Assembly: GCA_034670405.1 (NCBI GenBank)
Contig: JAXDDX010000014.1
Span: forward strand, 4,259,001 to 4,323,000
Reading direction: 5' to 3'
From: Hoplostethus atlanticus
Taxonomy: Eukaryota; Chordata; Actinopteri; Trachichthyiformes; Trachichthyidae
DNA length: 64,000 nt
Positions 1 to 12,611 of this stretch are shown here, one piece after another. How positions within the stretch are numbered: position 1 is the stretch's first letter; every line of letters begins with the position of its first letter. The translations under genes and the position numbers were made by a program. The notes below the pieces were generated by a model, which had not been told where the DNA came from, did not search any database, and saw only the letters and a list, made by a program, of their open reading frames with translations.

Positions 1-1180
<1,180 letters not shown>

Positions 1181-1184
1181 GATA

Positions 1185-1572
1185 GTCTAGTCCAGATTTG
1201 ACAGGTCTAGGTATAGTGGTTTTGGGTCTGGACCTGGTCCAATGTGGTCTAGATGTGAAAAAAGCAGCGAAATGTCCCTTTTTTGCATATTCACAAATAG
1301 AATAAAGGTTTCACAAATCTAAAACTGTGTCTTAAAGTGTCTCTGGCCTCTCTGGGATAATAGTCAGGATTTGACAGGTCTAGGTATAGTGGTTTTGGAT
1401 CTGGACCTGGTCCAATGTGGTCTAGATGTGAAAAAAGCAGTGAAATGTCCCCTTTTTTGCATTTTCACAAATAGAATAAAGGTTTCACAAATCTGAAACT
1501 GTGTCTTAAAGCGTCTCTGGCCTCTCTGGGATAATCTAGTCCAGATTTGACAGGTCTAGGTATAGTGGTTTT
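1185..1572. repeat. tandem repeat, ~175-bp unit, about 2.2 copies
   Basis: The word GATTTGACAGGTCTAGG recurs at 1195, 1368 and 1544, giving periods of 173 and 176 bp. The sequence between is near-identical between copies, including a TGGTCTAGATGTGAAAAAAG stretch and a CTCTGGCCTCTCTGGGATAA stretch. The third copy is cut off after about 30 bp. It looks like a local satellite-type duplication with few substitutions, so fairly recent. Confidence 0.9.
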
Positions 1573-1640
1573 TGTAAGAGGTGCAAAAAACGGAGGATAG
1601 TCGCTCAGCAATAAACGTCCACTGGAGCCGGCGGAGGGAG

Positions 1641-2385
1641 TATAGACAAGTTTTTCAGCTCTGACCTAGGGCGCCGCCATTGTTGTGTTTTTTGTGTTCG
1701 GTGGGTACAGAACTTCCGATTATAAACTACAAGGACGGCAGACACATTTACACAAAACGCTGTTTTGTTAAATTGTTTTGTTAACATGTTAAATTAACCT
1801 TGTATCTAAAATGGGTTCGGGGACATATTGTGCGGTGCGTGGCTGTCCTAATACATGGAAACGCTTGAATTAGTGGTTGGAAAGAGTGATTTGAGCATCG
1901 GCCCGCCACAAAACTGCAATGTCCCTGCACTGCTACACAACTGCATCCTGCGGTCTCCACCTCTCCTTCCTCCGTTACCACAACCCACGCATTATGCCAG
2001 CTGTTTTTAAGACACTGGCTTGGTTCAACAATAGATTTCAAATAGACAAATCTGTTGTGTTTGTAGGTTAGTACACTACCAACTTTGTTGCTGTGGAGAT
2101 ACTGATATGCCTCTGAGCTTTTCAGATTTTCCATCGCGTTACCGCCATCGATTCCACGAAGTACGAACATATTTGGCCATATTATCCTCCCAGGTGTGTC
2201 CTGTGTCTTGGTGTGGGATAGACACAGCACCTTCCCTTATCGGGAAAGTTGATGAATGTTGCCACTGCATTTGCTTTGACATTTAACTTTGGCGCTTACA
2301 CGTTAAGCTATATTGGCCCGGAAGTTGTTTACCCACTACCGGAAATGAACCGAAAATGGGGGCGTGGTCGAAAAACTTGTCTATA
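1641..2385. mobile_element. short ISL2EU-type DNA transposon relic (THAP and SWIM/YqaJ fragments)
   Basis: Perfect 16-bp terminal inverted repeats (TATAGACAAGTTTTTC at 1641-1656, its reverse complement at 2370-2385) bound a 745-bp unit. If the outer AT belongs to the target site, it has the 2-bp AT duplication expected of ISL2EU elements. Inside are the start of a THAP-type zinc-finger reading frame on the plus strand (1811-1873, CAVRGCPNTW) and, convergent to it, a minus-strand frame (1781-2230). The latter resembles the N-terminal part of the YqaJ/SWIM protein common in fish genomes (YLHSNKVGSVLT, SIVEPSQ, AGCSCVAVQGHC). ISL2EU elements are known to carry a THAP protein and a YqaJ protein. 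Here both are truncated and fused by internal deletion, so the copy is non-autonomous. Confidence 0.75.
1781..2230 (-). pseudogene. truncated SWIM/YqaJ transposon protein
   Basis: The 149-codon frame matches in style the fish YqaJ/SWIM-domain transposon protein: a conserved YLHSNKVGSV block, then a SWIM-like CxCxxxxxxC run (AGCSCVAVQGHCS). It then runs into unrelated sequence that is the antisense of the THAP exon. The YqaJ nuclease domain is absent, so it cannot be functional as written. It lies wholly within the TIR-bounded element 1641-2385. Confidence 0.6.
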
Positions 2386-3789
2386 GATTTAATGCGAATT
2401 GGCTCAAAATGTTCCCATGGCTAGAGTTTGAAAACAACGTCATATTCATACATATTGAAATATTCAAATATATTCATACATATATTCATATTAAAATATG
2501 TATGTAATAAATTGTTTGTTAATAAACTGTGTTACTTGAGTTACTTTAATTTTTCACTGTGTTCCTAAATTTCTTTGTGTGCTCCTAGATTTTTTCCATT
2601 TAGGAGCACATGTACTCCTTGGGAAAAAAGTTAGCGTAGAGCCCTGAGCTCACCCGTACTGGCTGGCTCGCCTATCAGTAAAGCGCAACTTAAATCTCAT
2701 GTCTAGCCTACATTGTGTTGATATAGCATTTGCTCTATGCATTTAGTTGTAGCAAGAGCGCCTTGTGATATGCACGTATGAGGGTAAACAGAAAATACCA
2801 AGTGGGAGTCGTGTATGTGTATGTTTGAGACATCTAGTCAACTTCCTCTTTGGCACACTGAGCGATAGTTCATGCTGTTAGCCTTATGCCTCTCCAGCTG
2901 GACTCTCTCCTTCTCACTGCTACAATACAGTGTCACATTTCCACGATACTGAAATTCAAAGTTCACCTATTTGCACAAGTTTGTAATCTAAAAGAAACGT
3001 GAATAATATGCTTTAATCTGAAACGTTTTGTGTTTGTTATAATATGCTATGAAATGACCAGAGAGACAGTGAGTTGTCCACATTTAGGCTGCAAGAGTGC
3101 TGATACGGCAGGTCTACTAGTCTGCCAAGTGGTCTGTACACTATGCCAAACAACGATAGTTACAAAGGTATAATCTGTGTATATTCCAAAGTTACCACGT
3201 CTTTATCCTTTGTTTTGGCTTTATATCATAGTGCTCCTCTGTGGCTATTTTGTAGCCCTAGTAAACATTTGATTTATTTTGATTCAGGATGCAAAATGGG
3301 CAAGCAACCCACTTTGAACCAGAAGCAATGTAGAAGGACTCTTGCCTTTAAAATGCCAGATCTGTAACTATTAGTATGCCACCCTTTGTTGAAACACTAT
3401 CTTTGTTTCTAATCTAATTTATTGGATATGGGATTTTTTTCACTCTGAAATGTATTGCCTGAGAGTTTGATACAAGAATTGACAATACGTGACTAAAGAA
3501 AAAAAAAGAAAAATCCATCTGCGATTAAAACTCTTCAAGAACATATGTGAATACATCTTTACCCAAAAGAACAGAGAAAAAGGATCTGAGCTAGGCTTCA
3601 TATTACAATCCAAGCTACAAGCACATTAGTCTCATTGTAGCACAGCAAGAGAAATAATGCTAGTGCTAACATAATTTTAGGAACCAAGCCTTCATTCTCC
3701 ACACCATTACTGAATGACAGAGAGGCATGAGGAATCGCAGAAAGAAGAATTTTAGCATGGGTCCTGAGGTTTGTATCGCAACTCTTTAC
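2386..3789. other. slc39a13 intron, no feature seen
   Basis: AT-rich sequence without recognisable exon, TIR or microsatellite. A minus-strand open frame continuing past the exon at 3790 reads through a splice donor and is not coding. Confidence 0.5.
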
Positions 3790-3879
3790 CTTTTTGCTGA
3801 CCAGGAAACTCCCTGCTACAGCCAGTCCATGGGTGAAGTTGTCAATGCAGTTGGCCAGTAGGTTAAGGTATCCACTTGT
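3790..3879 (-). CDS. slc39a13: slc39a13 coding exon 5 (TM4)
   Basis: 90 nt, phase 0 at both ends. Encodes TSGYLNLLANCIDNFTHGLA and on to FLVSKK, near-identical to vertebrate ZIP13 TM4. Acceptor TGTATTACAG, donor GTAAAG. Confidence 0.95.
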
Positions 3880-6800
3880 CTGTAATACACAAAGCACAAT
3901 GCAGTTCAAAATAACAATCATTAACAGCAATCTGATGATTTATTAGATAGTCACAGCGTAGAAACAATCATGGATGAATTTCATGAGTTGAAATGGAAGC
4001 TTTAATACATCTACCCCAGTTCCTATTACTAATTAGGTCTTGTCATGTTGTTAGTTAAAGCTGCCTTCAGCTTTATATTGAGACCACTCAATCAGAATAC
4101 AAATTCTATCCTCCTATCTGACCTTTAAAAAAAGAAGAAAAAAAAAGAACCTGGAATAGTCCAGGATATTAAAAAGAAAAAAAAAATCTACCCTAAAAGT
4201 AATTCAACTTGGTAATTTGCTCCAATAGGTCACATTTAACACAAATTTATAAAAAGTAGAAATCAGGGAAATTAGATCTCCTTTTTGAAGCAATATATAA
4301 GTAGTAATTTCAGAAATATGTTTCTTGTCTATACAGCATACACATGGTTGGCTTTTGGAACCTGACTAACTGTACTTATGGGAAGCTATGGAAGTCAGTA
4401 CTAGAAGTTAGTACTAGAAGAAAAATAAATAGATAAATAATGACCAATAAATAATGAACGCAGATATATACACAGGTATAGAGTACTGCACTGGGCTCCA
4501 GATTATAAATCTCCGACAGCAGAGAATCTCCACTGAACCTTTTTGGTGATGGAATTGATGTTTTCCTCACACTTAAGGTCCTCAGAGATGTGGTTCCCAT
4601 GAACTTGAATGACTCCACAGTGGTGACTGCTGAGCCATTGATGTTAAAGGGAATAAAAAGAGGGGGGCTTTTCCTGAAGTCCACAGTCACTGTCTTCAGG
4701 GCATTTAGCTCCAAGTTGTTGGGGCTGGACCAGGACCCCAGGTGCTTGACCTCTGCCTGTGTGGTGACTCGTCACGATCAGAGTTGTGTCATCAGCCAAG
4801 TTGAGGAGCTTTACAGAGGGGTCCTTAGAGATGCAGTCATTGGTGTAGAGAGATTAGAGCAGAGGAGAAAACAGACAGCCCTGTGGTGTAGCAGTGCTGA
4901 GAGTCAGTGTGTGTGGTGGGTGCTTGCCCAGCCTCACATGCCATTTCCTGTCAGGAAGTCAGTGATCCACAGACGGGGTCAGGCACGCTCAGCTGGGAAA
5001 GGTTGGCCTATAGGAGCTCTGGTATGTCTGGTGTTAAATGCAGAACTAAATCCATAAACAGTGTCCTTGCATAGGTTCCCGGGCTGTCAAGGTGTTGAAG
5101 GGCAAAGTGTATGGGCCCAATTTGTTGTTTGGTGGTATATTTTTCTTATTCCCACAAATGGGAATGGCCATATGCATTTGACCAGGTTTAATCAGGTTTT
5201 GGTGTCAGCCCCTCAGAATCAAAGACCAAGGGCTTCTTTCTAGACTTCTTCTTTCCACCCATGTTAAAAAATTAAGCAATGAATGCAATGAATATCACAA
5301 ATTGATATTTAATACTAAGAATATCTGAGGGTGGATCTCTCCTTTTCCCTTTACTTTTGTGAGCAGACAGATGGCCCTTGCTTCTTCTGGGCTCTGCATT
5401 CACTCTCAGTGCAACAGACTGCGCGTCCAGTTTCTTTTCACTTTTTCACCCAACAACCAACACTGGGGGTCCATTTCAGTTATCTCACTCTCCATCGATG
5501 CTCAGCTAGGGCTTCATGTGTTATAGGCTACGTGAGAAAATTAGTTCTGATCCAATTCTGTTTATTCCCATTTATAGATGAAGAGGCAACAAAATTAAGA
5601 GGTATCTCTATCAAACAATATCAAACCCATATCAAACATTTATCCCATTTGATGCTCCTTTTTCATTTGTTTTCTTTTTGTTAAATGTTTTGTTTGCCAA
5701 CATACCTTGATTTTCTGTGATCTTTCCTGGAGGCTGATCAGTGAGTTGGAGGAGTTCCATGACTCGGCGTGGTGCCCATTCTTGAGTGATGCCACTTCCT
5801 TTCCGCTGAAAACTGAACTAGACAATGTCTATGAAAAAAACGAAAGAAAAACAAGGCAAAAATAAACATGTTTCTGGCAGCTGAAAAAGTGCAGAAGGAA
5901 ACAAAACACAAAAAGAGAATGGAAAAAGTCAAGTTTAGGACTCTTTTAATAATCTTAATGAATCAAATGTGTGGTGCTCACTCTGATCTGTTGTCTTCCG
6001 CTGAAAACTATAGCTTCAAGAAAGGGTCCAGACCATGTGAATATGCTCATATTCCTACATAGTAAAAGCAACGCTCCTGTAATGTTTAGAAAAAAATATT
6101 TTTGAAACATAATGGCACATAGTAGTAGTGGAATTAATAAATACAGTTTATGATTTATTCAAGATAGGCTTGTTATTTTACCTTACTCTTTTTGTTGTAT
6201 TATTTGCGTTTCAATTTTTATTTTATTTGTTTGTTTTCATATGTTTACATTTTAAAAGTCTTAATTTAGGTTTATTGGTCTTATTTGACAGATGCCACTG
6301 TATGGAACTTTTATGCACCTATCATTAAGGCGATATTTTGACTTTAAATACATTTTGTTACAATTACATGTTGAACAAAATGTGTGTTCTTGATTATAGC
6401 TTATTAAAACACTCAATGTAGGATTCAATAGATTTTAAAATGAAAATAGTAGTTAAAAAACTGGAGTTTCCAAACCTGGAGTTCAAAACATTATTGCAAG
6501 ATATAGAAAAAAATGGGACTCTAACAACAATGCAAGACCTGGTAGACCACCGAAACTATCACCATCAGATAGATAGTACTTAAATCATCAGCTTTCATCT
6601 TTGAGAGATAGGGACAAAAATAAAATCAAGCTCCACTCCACAGGCGTTTCTGTCGATCCTTCCATAGTGAGAAGACAACTCAATGCTATGAGTCTGAAAG
6701 GATGTGTAGCTGTCAAAAAGCCGCTACTGAGAAAAAGAAAGAAGAAAATTTGCACTACAACACCGAAACTGGACATGTGGAGTATGGTTTTATGGACTGA

Positions 6801-7350
6801 TGAGTCTAAATTTGAGATTTCTGGAAGTAACAGAAGGCAGTATTACGCAGCCGAAGCAATGAAAGACCACATCTGCAACCATCAGTCAAGCATGGTGGAG
6901 GATCAGTGGAAGTTTGTACAACAACATCTATAGTTGGTGATTTGTTTTTGATTGAAGGCATCATGAATGCTGATAAATACGAACAAATCTCAGTAAATCA
7001 TGCAATACCCTCTGGAAAACGTTTGATTGGGAACAAATTAATTCTACAGCAAGATAATGACCCCAAGCACACTGCTAAGAAGATGTTTTCAAAACATGAA
7101 TCAGATGTTCGTAGAAACGTTCGTATGAACGCTTTACGATCATTTCAGAAAATGCAACTTCTAAGACTGAACTTTGGAGGTGTTTACAAGCATGGAAAAA
7201 TATCCCTGCAGATTTCTTTGAAAAACTCAAAGCAAGTCTCTCGAATTGAATGGAAGCTGTAATTAAGCCGAAGTCTGGACACACTAAATATTGAAAAAAA
7301 GAATAATATTAGGTTTTTGTGTAATTTTGTATATGTATTTGTAGTTTCCA

Positions 7351-7386
<36 letters not shown>

Positions 7387-8777
7387 GAAAAATAAATAAC
7401 TTGCACTTTGTGACTGGAAATTAATTAAATGAAAGGGTGGTCTATGACTGACACAGTACTGTATATCTGAAGATAAAGAAAACCAATACCATATATATAT
7501 ATATATATATCATCATATTGCCTGAACTGCATGTTGTGTGATGGCCTAAATACTGTACAAAAGTGCCAGAATATTTTTGCTAACTTCCTTATAACGCAGT
7601 AACAAGCAATCACGTGTATTTTCATTTTATTTTCCAGACAATGTATGATCCTTAAATTCCAGCTCTGGTGTCTACAAGTTTTGCATGTTTTGAATATAAA
7701 CTTATTCACCCCAGGCGATTCTCCTTTTCCGAGAACAGGCAAACTTCCCTGTTCCCTCATATAGAAACCACTTACATTGCCATTTAGACTAATAGTCAAA
7801 TTAAGTGTGAGGGAAATAGCCTGCTGTCTTCTGGATGTTGTCAGGAGATGTTTGTTCCATTTCTGTGATTGAAGTATGAGGAAGTAATAAAGTGTGTCAG
7901 AACTACCAATCTCCTTCTCTAAAGCAGCCTGGAGCTAAATTGACAATGCATGACACCTAGTAAGTTATTATCATTAACTAGTTTGGAAGTGAAATTCTAG
8001 CGTTAAAAAAAAAACAAGTGATACAATTTTATAGATTTGTGACTTACAGATTGTATCAAGAGTCCTTTACATTAACTAGGTCTCATTATTTGTACTATGC
8101 ACTGAACTAATGCAAGTATCAAGACTGGTTTACATTTTTGACAGTAATCCAATCTATTTCCTTTTAAAAGATTTAACATTTTTGAAAGGGAAATAATAGA
8201 CACATGCACACACCTTGTGTCAATTGTTCCCTCTGTCCACAAGAGAACACTCAGCTCGAGTGTTCTCTTGTGGACACTCTAAAGTGGCTAAAGCAGCTGC
8301 TTCACCCCAGCTCTATAAATAGACACAACATTGGATGAGCCCAGACATCGGTGCCAATTTTCCTCCTCATTGGCACAACAAAGACAGGAGGGAGAATGAG
8401 ATGTAGGTCTATACAAGGATACCCAGCCATTTATTGTGTACAACCAGCAAGTGGAAAAAAAGAAAAACAGTGTTGTGTTGAAAAGTTTTGCTTGTGAAGC
8501 TGTCTTTCAGATCTGGATAAGTCTTATTTTATGAAATTACACTGAGTATAAAGTATCATTTTTGTAAACAACTTAAGAGGAATTTAATCTCCACCACAGG
8601 GTGCCAGTGACTGTGACAAGCATCTTAAAAATAAATCATAAAAAATCTGAACAAGGGGAGGGAATTTAGAGGGACGTTTGGTCTCAATGATCAATTCCCC
8701 TGGAAAATAAATGAGGGACTTAAGGTACTCTACCTGATTCTGAAGCTGCACAGGCAGAAGGGCATGTGCACTTGAAT

Positions 8778-8816
<39 letters not shown>

Positions 8817-11800
8817 CTTATTCTTGATCATCGTTTTAGGTTTTAGATTTGTTCCCGCCTATGTGTTATGTTTATATCAAGCAATAATAAGTGCCCATAC
8901 ATGGAGACGCTCTTGTGTCTTGTGTGGAAAGCACTGAGGTTGTTGTGAAGCTATCTCTGCCACTGACCATGATTATCTCTTTGGAAAGAAAACTGTGTGC
9001 ATAGCCTAGCCTATTTCTGTTATTACTACCAGTAGTGTCTATAATCATCCACCCCTCACTTTGTCATTGTCGATGACATTACTGTTCTGTTTCAAATACA
9101 ATCGCTACAAGAGCAATTATTATGGGCCCAAGGACCAAAGGTGCTGGAACCCTACTGTTTTTGTTAGGATTCTTCTTCTTTTTCATCTGCCTTAAAATAA
9201 TCTATACCTCAGATATCTTGATTCAATCTCAATTAAATTTTGCACACAGCATATATGGACGTCTTGATTATGGCTATTACCCAAGGAGGTGTTATAGAAG
9301 ATATGGAGGATGAACGGAAAAGTTGCTCACCCAGAGCATACACCAAAAAAAAAGTTCTTTGTTTCAACATGTTTTCATCATGTTTGCTTCAGTACTGTGT
9401 GGCTCGTGGAACATGCACATGCATTAATGTCTGCTTAGATACTGCTGCCAGTAGTAACACGTCCATGAGCAAGCCTAGTCCCACTCTCTTAATCATGTGA
9501 GCGGGTCGGGCACGAGTGGGAGGAGCAGCTGTGTATGTTGAGCAGAGCAGAGAATCAGAGTTGAGAGCTGCTTTGCTTGGAGAGCTTTGTCTTGCACATA
9601 TTATAGTAAATACGGGAATCTCCTGAAATTCTGTCCCTCCGTTACTTTAATGTTCATTCCTAGACTCAACAAGTAGATCTAGATTTGTTACAATGGCCAG
9701 TTACATTTGACAATGCATTGTTACAATGGCCTTTTCAACTTTTGTAGATTTTTTCATATTCATATTTCAACTGCCTACATCACCTTTGTATCACAGAATC
9801 TTAATACTTGGAACCATTTGACCATGACACACAAAATAAGTTGATGACAAAGACACACAAACAGGAAGGGATGCATAATATCTCAATGTTCAAGTAACCA
9901 AGAGCTTAAAAATGTGCCAGACCACATTTGGTTGCACTCTTCAGCTTTACCATAATTTCCACATTTCACCTGCAGTTGCAGAACACTCACTGAAATCTTT
10001 GAGATGTAGAACTTTTCCAAAATGATGAATCAAGCTTATATTCTCACTGTCAAAACATTTCACCCATGGGCTGGACCCCGCTTGTGGCTATATTTATTAT
10101 TAGTATTATCATTATCATCACCAAAATAATAATGATAATAAGAATAATCTAGAATCTGTGTATCAAATTGTATAGTGTTGATAATCTTGATCAAACAAGA
10201 TTTTAAATGGAACCATGACCCCAAGAACTAAAATAAAACCATGCGATTCCCAAAGATTCCCACCCCTACTTACAGTGGAGTTAAAATAAAGGCCTGGAGA
10301 TGGGGCAGGATCCTCATGGTTGCCCTGGCCTGGGAACATCTTTTCCAGAAGTAAGAAGGACAGTAGACCAATGATCACCCACAGACCCTCGGTCATGTAG
10401 TGGTTTTGGTTACCAACTAGACAGAGAGGGGAAGGGGGCAGAAGAGAGACTGAGCACGCAAGTAAGGGCTAGGGTTGTTGTTCACTTGTCAAATTTTGAC
10501 AAAGTAAAATGCAAGCTTTAAATGTTACTGACATTGCTGTGGTCTACATGAAAATGTCCTGGGAAGATTACTAGGGGGTGAGCGATGAGGGATGTAAAAA
10601 TATATATATATATACATGATGGGGCAAGTTCCCAGTTCTTTAAAGCTTTGTATCCTCTCGCCACACAGCAATGTTTAGAATTAGCGGAGTGGCTGAAGGT
10701 GGTGATATACTAGTAGAGAGGTGACCCACCTGAACAGTGAGAAAGGGCCCATGCCTCAGGAAGGAGGTGAAGAAACACATCGCCTAGGAGGCCTCCGATA
10801 GCAAAGCTCAAAAGCTGCTTCAGCTTCCGGCATCCAGCTGAGGGAATGCAAAAAGTGAGCTTTTTAAAATTTCAACTTTTCTACTAAAATATGTTGCCAT
10901 ACATATTAGCCTGATTTCTCTATTCATGAATGAGGACACACACAAAACCAGAAAATGATCTCTGCCTCAACCTACCAATATACACCATAATTATTATACA
11001 AGTCTGCCACATAACCTTAGTAATGCTTTGTTTATGAATTCCCTTGGTAACCAAATAACCTCAGGTCAGTATGCTCCTAGAAAACCCATGGCCTGAAATA
11101 TAAACTGGAATGCTGTGTTCCACTGGGTGGGGCCACTCAAGAGCCCAGAGGCTTCAGGTTGATCTGACTGGCTGCGGTTTTTCACCACAGAGGAAAAACG
11201 AAGTCCCAATGATCAACATTTCATAGGCAGAATAACTACTAGCTTTAGTTAAAATATAAATTTTAGAAAAAAGGTCAAGTCTAATATAGCTCATAAGTAC
11301 AGCAGGAGACACTGGTTTCTCTTCTTTCCACTGACTAGAATACTAAAAAAATAAGAAAAAATAAGGTTAAGGTGTATGGTACACATCACGGTTATTTAAA
11401 CAGATATGTAGATGAGGTTGTGGTGATCACTTAGTCCATGTTTCCCTAAAAAGCATCTTGTGGCTTTGGATATGGAAAGTTGTACACTGACTGCCAGACC
11501 CCATTTACACCTGGTATAAAAGTGCAAACTATCTGGATATCATATCTGGATGAGGAAAAATACATGTTAATGTCAGGTGTAAATGCACCAACGACAAACT
11601 CAATGTTTGCTAGCAGTGTGGAGTGGCACAATTGGCCAGTTGCTATAGACAGAGTCCTATAGAAGACAACCTCTTCCACAGGCCATACAATAACATCACT
11701 TCTAGTGACCCAATACTATGCATAGTGTGCAAGAAAAATGAGATCTGATATACTATACTACTACCAGATATACTGTTTTGCAATTACTGATATGCTCTTA

Positions 11801-12301
11801 ACACTACATATCAAAAGTTTAGGATACAGAGTAATTTCATTCCAATTGCCATCCTGTCAGCTTCTTATCGCCTTTGACTCAGTTTTCTATGGTAGCTTAG
11901 CATCGATGGCTAGGTATCCTGATTTCAGTCTTTAATCTGAAGCCTTAAACATTCTATACACATTTCAGTCTCTTACCTTCTGTTCTGAGGGCTGCTCCAG
12001 CTTCGATGGGAATGACGAGCAAAGGGAAAATCCCACTGAGGCCTACTATAACAGACCCCACCAAGGAGCACAACCAAACATGAACATGTTCGCTGGCAAA
12101 GAAGTCTGTTGCTGCCTGGAAGCCTAGGAAGTCATCTGTCAGGCTAGGACCCGGTCCTGCAGCAGTGGCTGTAGCATGAGCCATAGACGTTTGTGTCATC
12201 TTTTGGCTGCTTGATGCACCCCTGGAGGTCACACCCAGGAGGAGAACACTGAACACTGCAGCTATAGCCCAGCTGGGCTTCCCAGAGCCTCCTCCTTTCA
12301 T
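3790..12301 (-). CDS. slc39a13: zinc transporter ZIP13 (SLC39A13), partial gene, 5 coding exons
   Basis: Encodes the N-terminal 263 residues of a ZIP-family zinc transporter; ZIP13 sits in Golgi/ER-derived vesicles, moves zinc to the cytosol and is needed for connective tissue in mammals. Coding exons on the minus strand, in order: 11977-12301, 10730-10837, 10274-10416, 5706-5828, 3790-3879; all joins are in phase. The chosen start gives a signal-peptide-like leader (WAIAAVFSVLLLGV). Then come TM1 (WLCSLVGSVIVGLSG), TM2 (LLSFAIGGLLGDVFLHLLPE), TM3 (GLWVIIGLLSFLLLEKMF), a variable loop and TM4 (NLLANCIDNFTHGLAVAGS), which carries the N/D/H zinc-site residues. The exon with HEIPHE and the last membrane spans are off the left edge. 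An alternative in-frame ATG lies at 12406. The gene runs head-to-head with spi1, as in human. Confidence 0.93.
4376..5060 (-). mobile_element. decayed LINE reverse transcriptase fragment (Rex1/CR1-like)
   Basis: Minus-strand frames read KTVTVDFRKSPP, FNINGSAVTTVESFKFMGT and LADDTTLI, the order DD motif, DFR, ING..V..SFKFLG that is typical of Rex1/CR1 LINE reverse transcriptases. Frames are broken by shifts and stops. The long plus-strand frame at 4590-5057 is its antisense shadow. It sits in a slc39a13 intron. Confidence 0.75.
5706..5828 (-). CDS. slc39a13: slc39a13 coding exon 4 (variable cytosolic loop)
   Basis: 123 nt, phase 0 to 0. Begins TLSSSVFSGKEV, contains a short His-bearing LKNGHH stretch and ends ERSQKIK, which leads into TSGYLN as ZIP13 proteins do. 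Acceptor TTTTTTTCATAG, donor GTATG. The loop diverges fast in this family, so identification rests on the flanking joins. Confidence 0.85.
6440..7467 (+). pseudogene. dead Tc1/mariner-type transposase gene
   Basis: Broken frames carry hallmark Tc1 transposase blocks: GVSVDPSIVRRQLNAMSLKG and KKPLLRKRKKK, then VLWTDESKFEISGSNRRQY (first catalytic D), GDLFLIEGIMNADKY, and ILQQDNDPKHTA (second D). A stop lies near 6580, a frameshift near 6930 separates the two main frames, and the C-terminal DD34E region is scrambled. The right end near 7437-7467 resembles a terminal repeat (GTGGTCTATGACTGACACAG); no clear left terminal repeat is seen. Inactive insertion in a slc39a13 intron. Confidence 0.85.
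7350..7377. repeat. poly(T) tract
   Basis: Uninterrupted T run of about 27 within the 3' part of the Tc1 relic. Confidence 0.9.
8235..8275. repeat. perfect 18-bp inverted repeat (hairpin)
   Basis: Arm GTCCACAAGAGAACACTC, 5-nt spacer AGCTC, then the exact reverse complement. No flanking transposon ends were recognised. Confidence 0.9.
8783..8812. repeat. (CA)n microsatellite
   Basis: About 15 CA units. Confidence 0.9.
10274..10416 (-). CDS. slc39a13: slc39a13 coding exon 3 (TM3)
   Basis: 143 nt, entering in phase 1 and leaving in phase 0. Encodes VGNQNHYMTEGLWVIIGLL and continues to LLEKMF, matching ZIP13 TM3, then a loop ending FNST. Acceptor CCCTCTCTGTCTAG, donor GTAAGT. Confidence 0.93.
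10730..10837 (-). CDS. slc39a13: slc39a13 coding exon 2 (TM2)
   Basis: 108 nt, phase 1 to 1. Encodes KLKQLLSFAIGGLLGDVFLH followed by LLPEAWA, the ZIP TM2 signature with the HLLPE motif. Acceptor TTCCCTCAG, donor GTGGGT. Confidence 0.95.
11977..12301 (-). CDS. slc39a13: slc39a13 first coding exon (signal peptide and TM1)
   Basis: 325 coding nt from the ATG at 12301-12299 to donor GTAAGA. The exon probably extends 5' to 12339, where CATCTTACAG forms an acceptor, making upstream sequence 5' UTR. This start gives a hydrophobic leader WAIAAVFSVLLLGV, then a Ser/Thr/Ala-rich luminal part and TM1 ending LLVIPIEAGAALRTE. If the acceptor is not used, the in-frame ATG at 12406 would add 35 residues. 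Confidence 0.88.
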
Positions 12302-12415
12302 CTGTCCCAAGGTCCAAAAAGCACTTGCAACCAACAAAGCTGTAAGATGAATAAAGATTAATTTACTTATAGGAGCTTTTTTGTTGCCTACATCAGTTTT
12401 GTTCATGATCTAGAC

Positions 12416-12611
12416 CAGGGATGGGCAACCATGTGCCACAGAACACCAAGAGTATGTAGGTTTTCATTCCAACCAAACAATACAGAAGGAGCTTCACTGA
12501 TTAGTTCCTCCACACTGGTGTGTTAACGAGTGAAATCACCTGCTGTAGTGTTTGGTTGGAATGAAAACCTGTATACTCTTGGCCCTCGGTGAGACATTGG
12601 TTGCCCATCCC
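12416..12611. mobile_element. foldback MITE, copy 1
   Basis: A ~195-bp near-palindrome: GGGATGGGCAACCA at the left pairs with TGGTTGCCCATCCC at the right. The arms continue through AGAGTATGTAGGTTTTCATT and its complement. It is the same family as 29490-29692. It sits about 75 bp 5' of the first slc39a13 coding exon. Confidence 0.88.

Larger units (their letters stand above)
7468..10273. other. slc39a13 intron sequence
   Basis: No exon recognised. Contains (TA)n near 7493-7510, a perfect 18-bp-stem hairpin at 8235-8275 and a short (CA)n at 8783-8812. Open frames at 9122-9500 show no recognisable family. Confidence 0.5.

Noticed and set aside
3598-3789. Continuation of the slc39a13 exon 5 frame, with an ILLSAIPHAS run that resembles ILLHEIPHEVG
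   Set aside because: It lies past a good donor (GTAAAG), lacks both His/Glu pairs of HEIPHE and drifts into non-ZIP sequence; probably chance.
4590-5057. 155-codon plus-strand open frame
   Set aside because: Antisense of a LINE reverse transcriptase fragment on the minus strand.
9122-9500. Two overlapping open frames
   Set aside because: No domain, no splice context and low-complexity hydrophobic content; likely chance.
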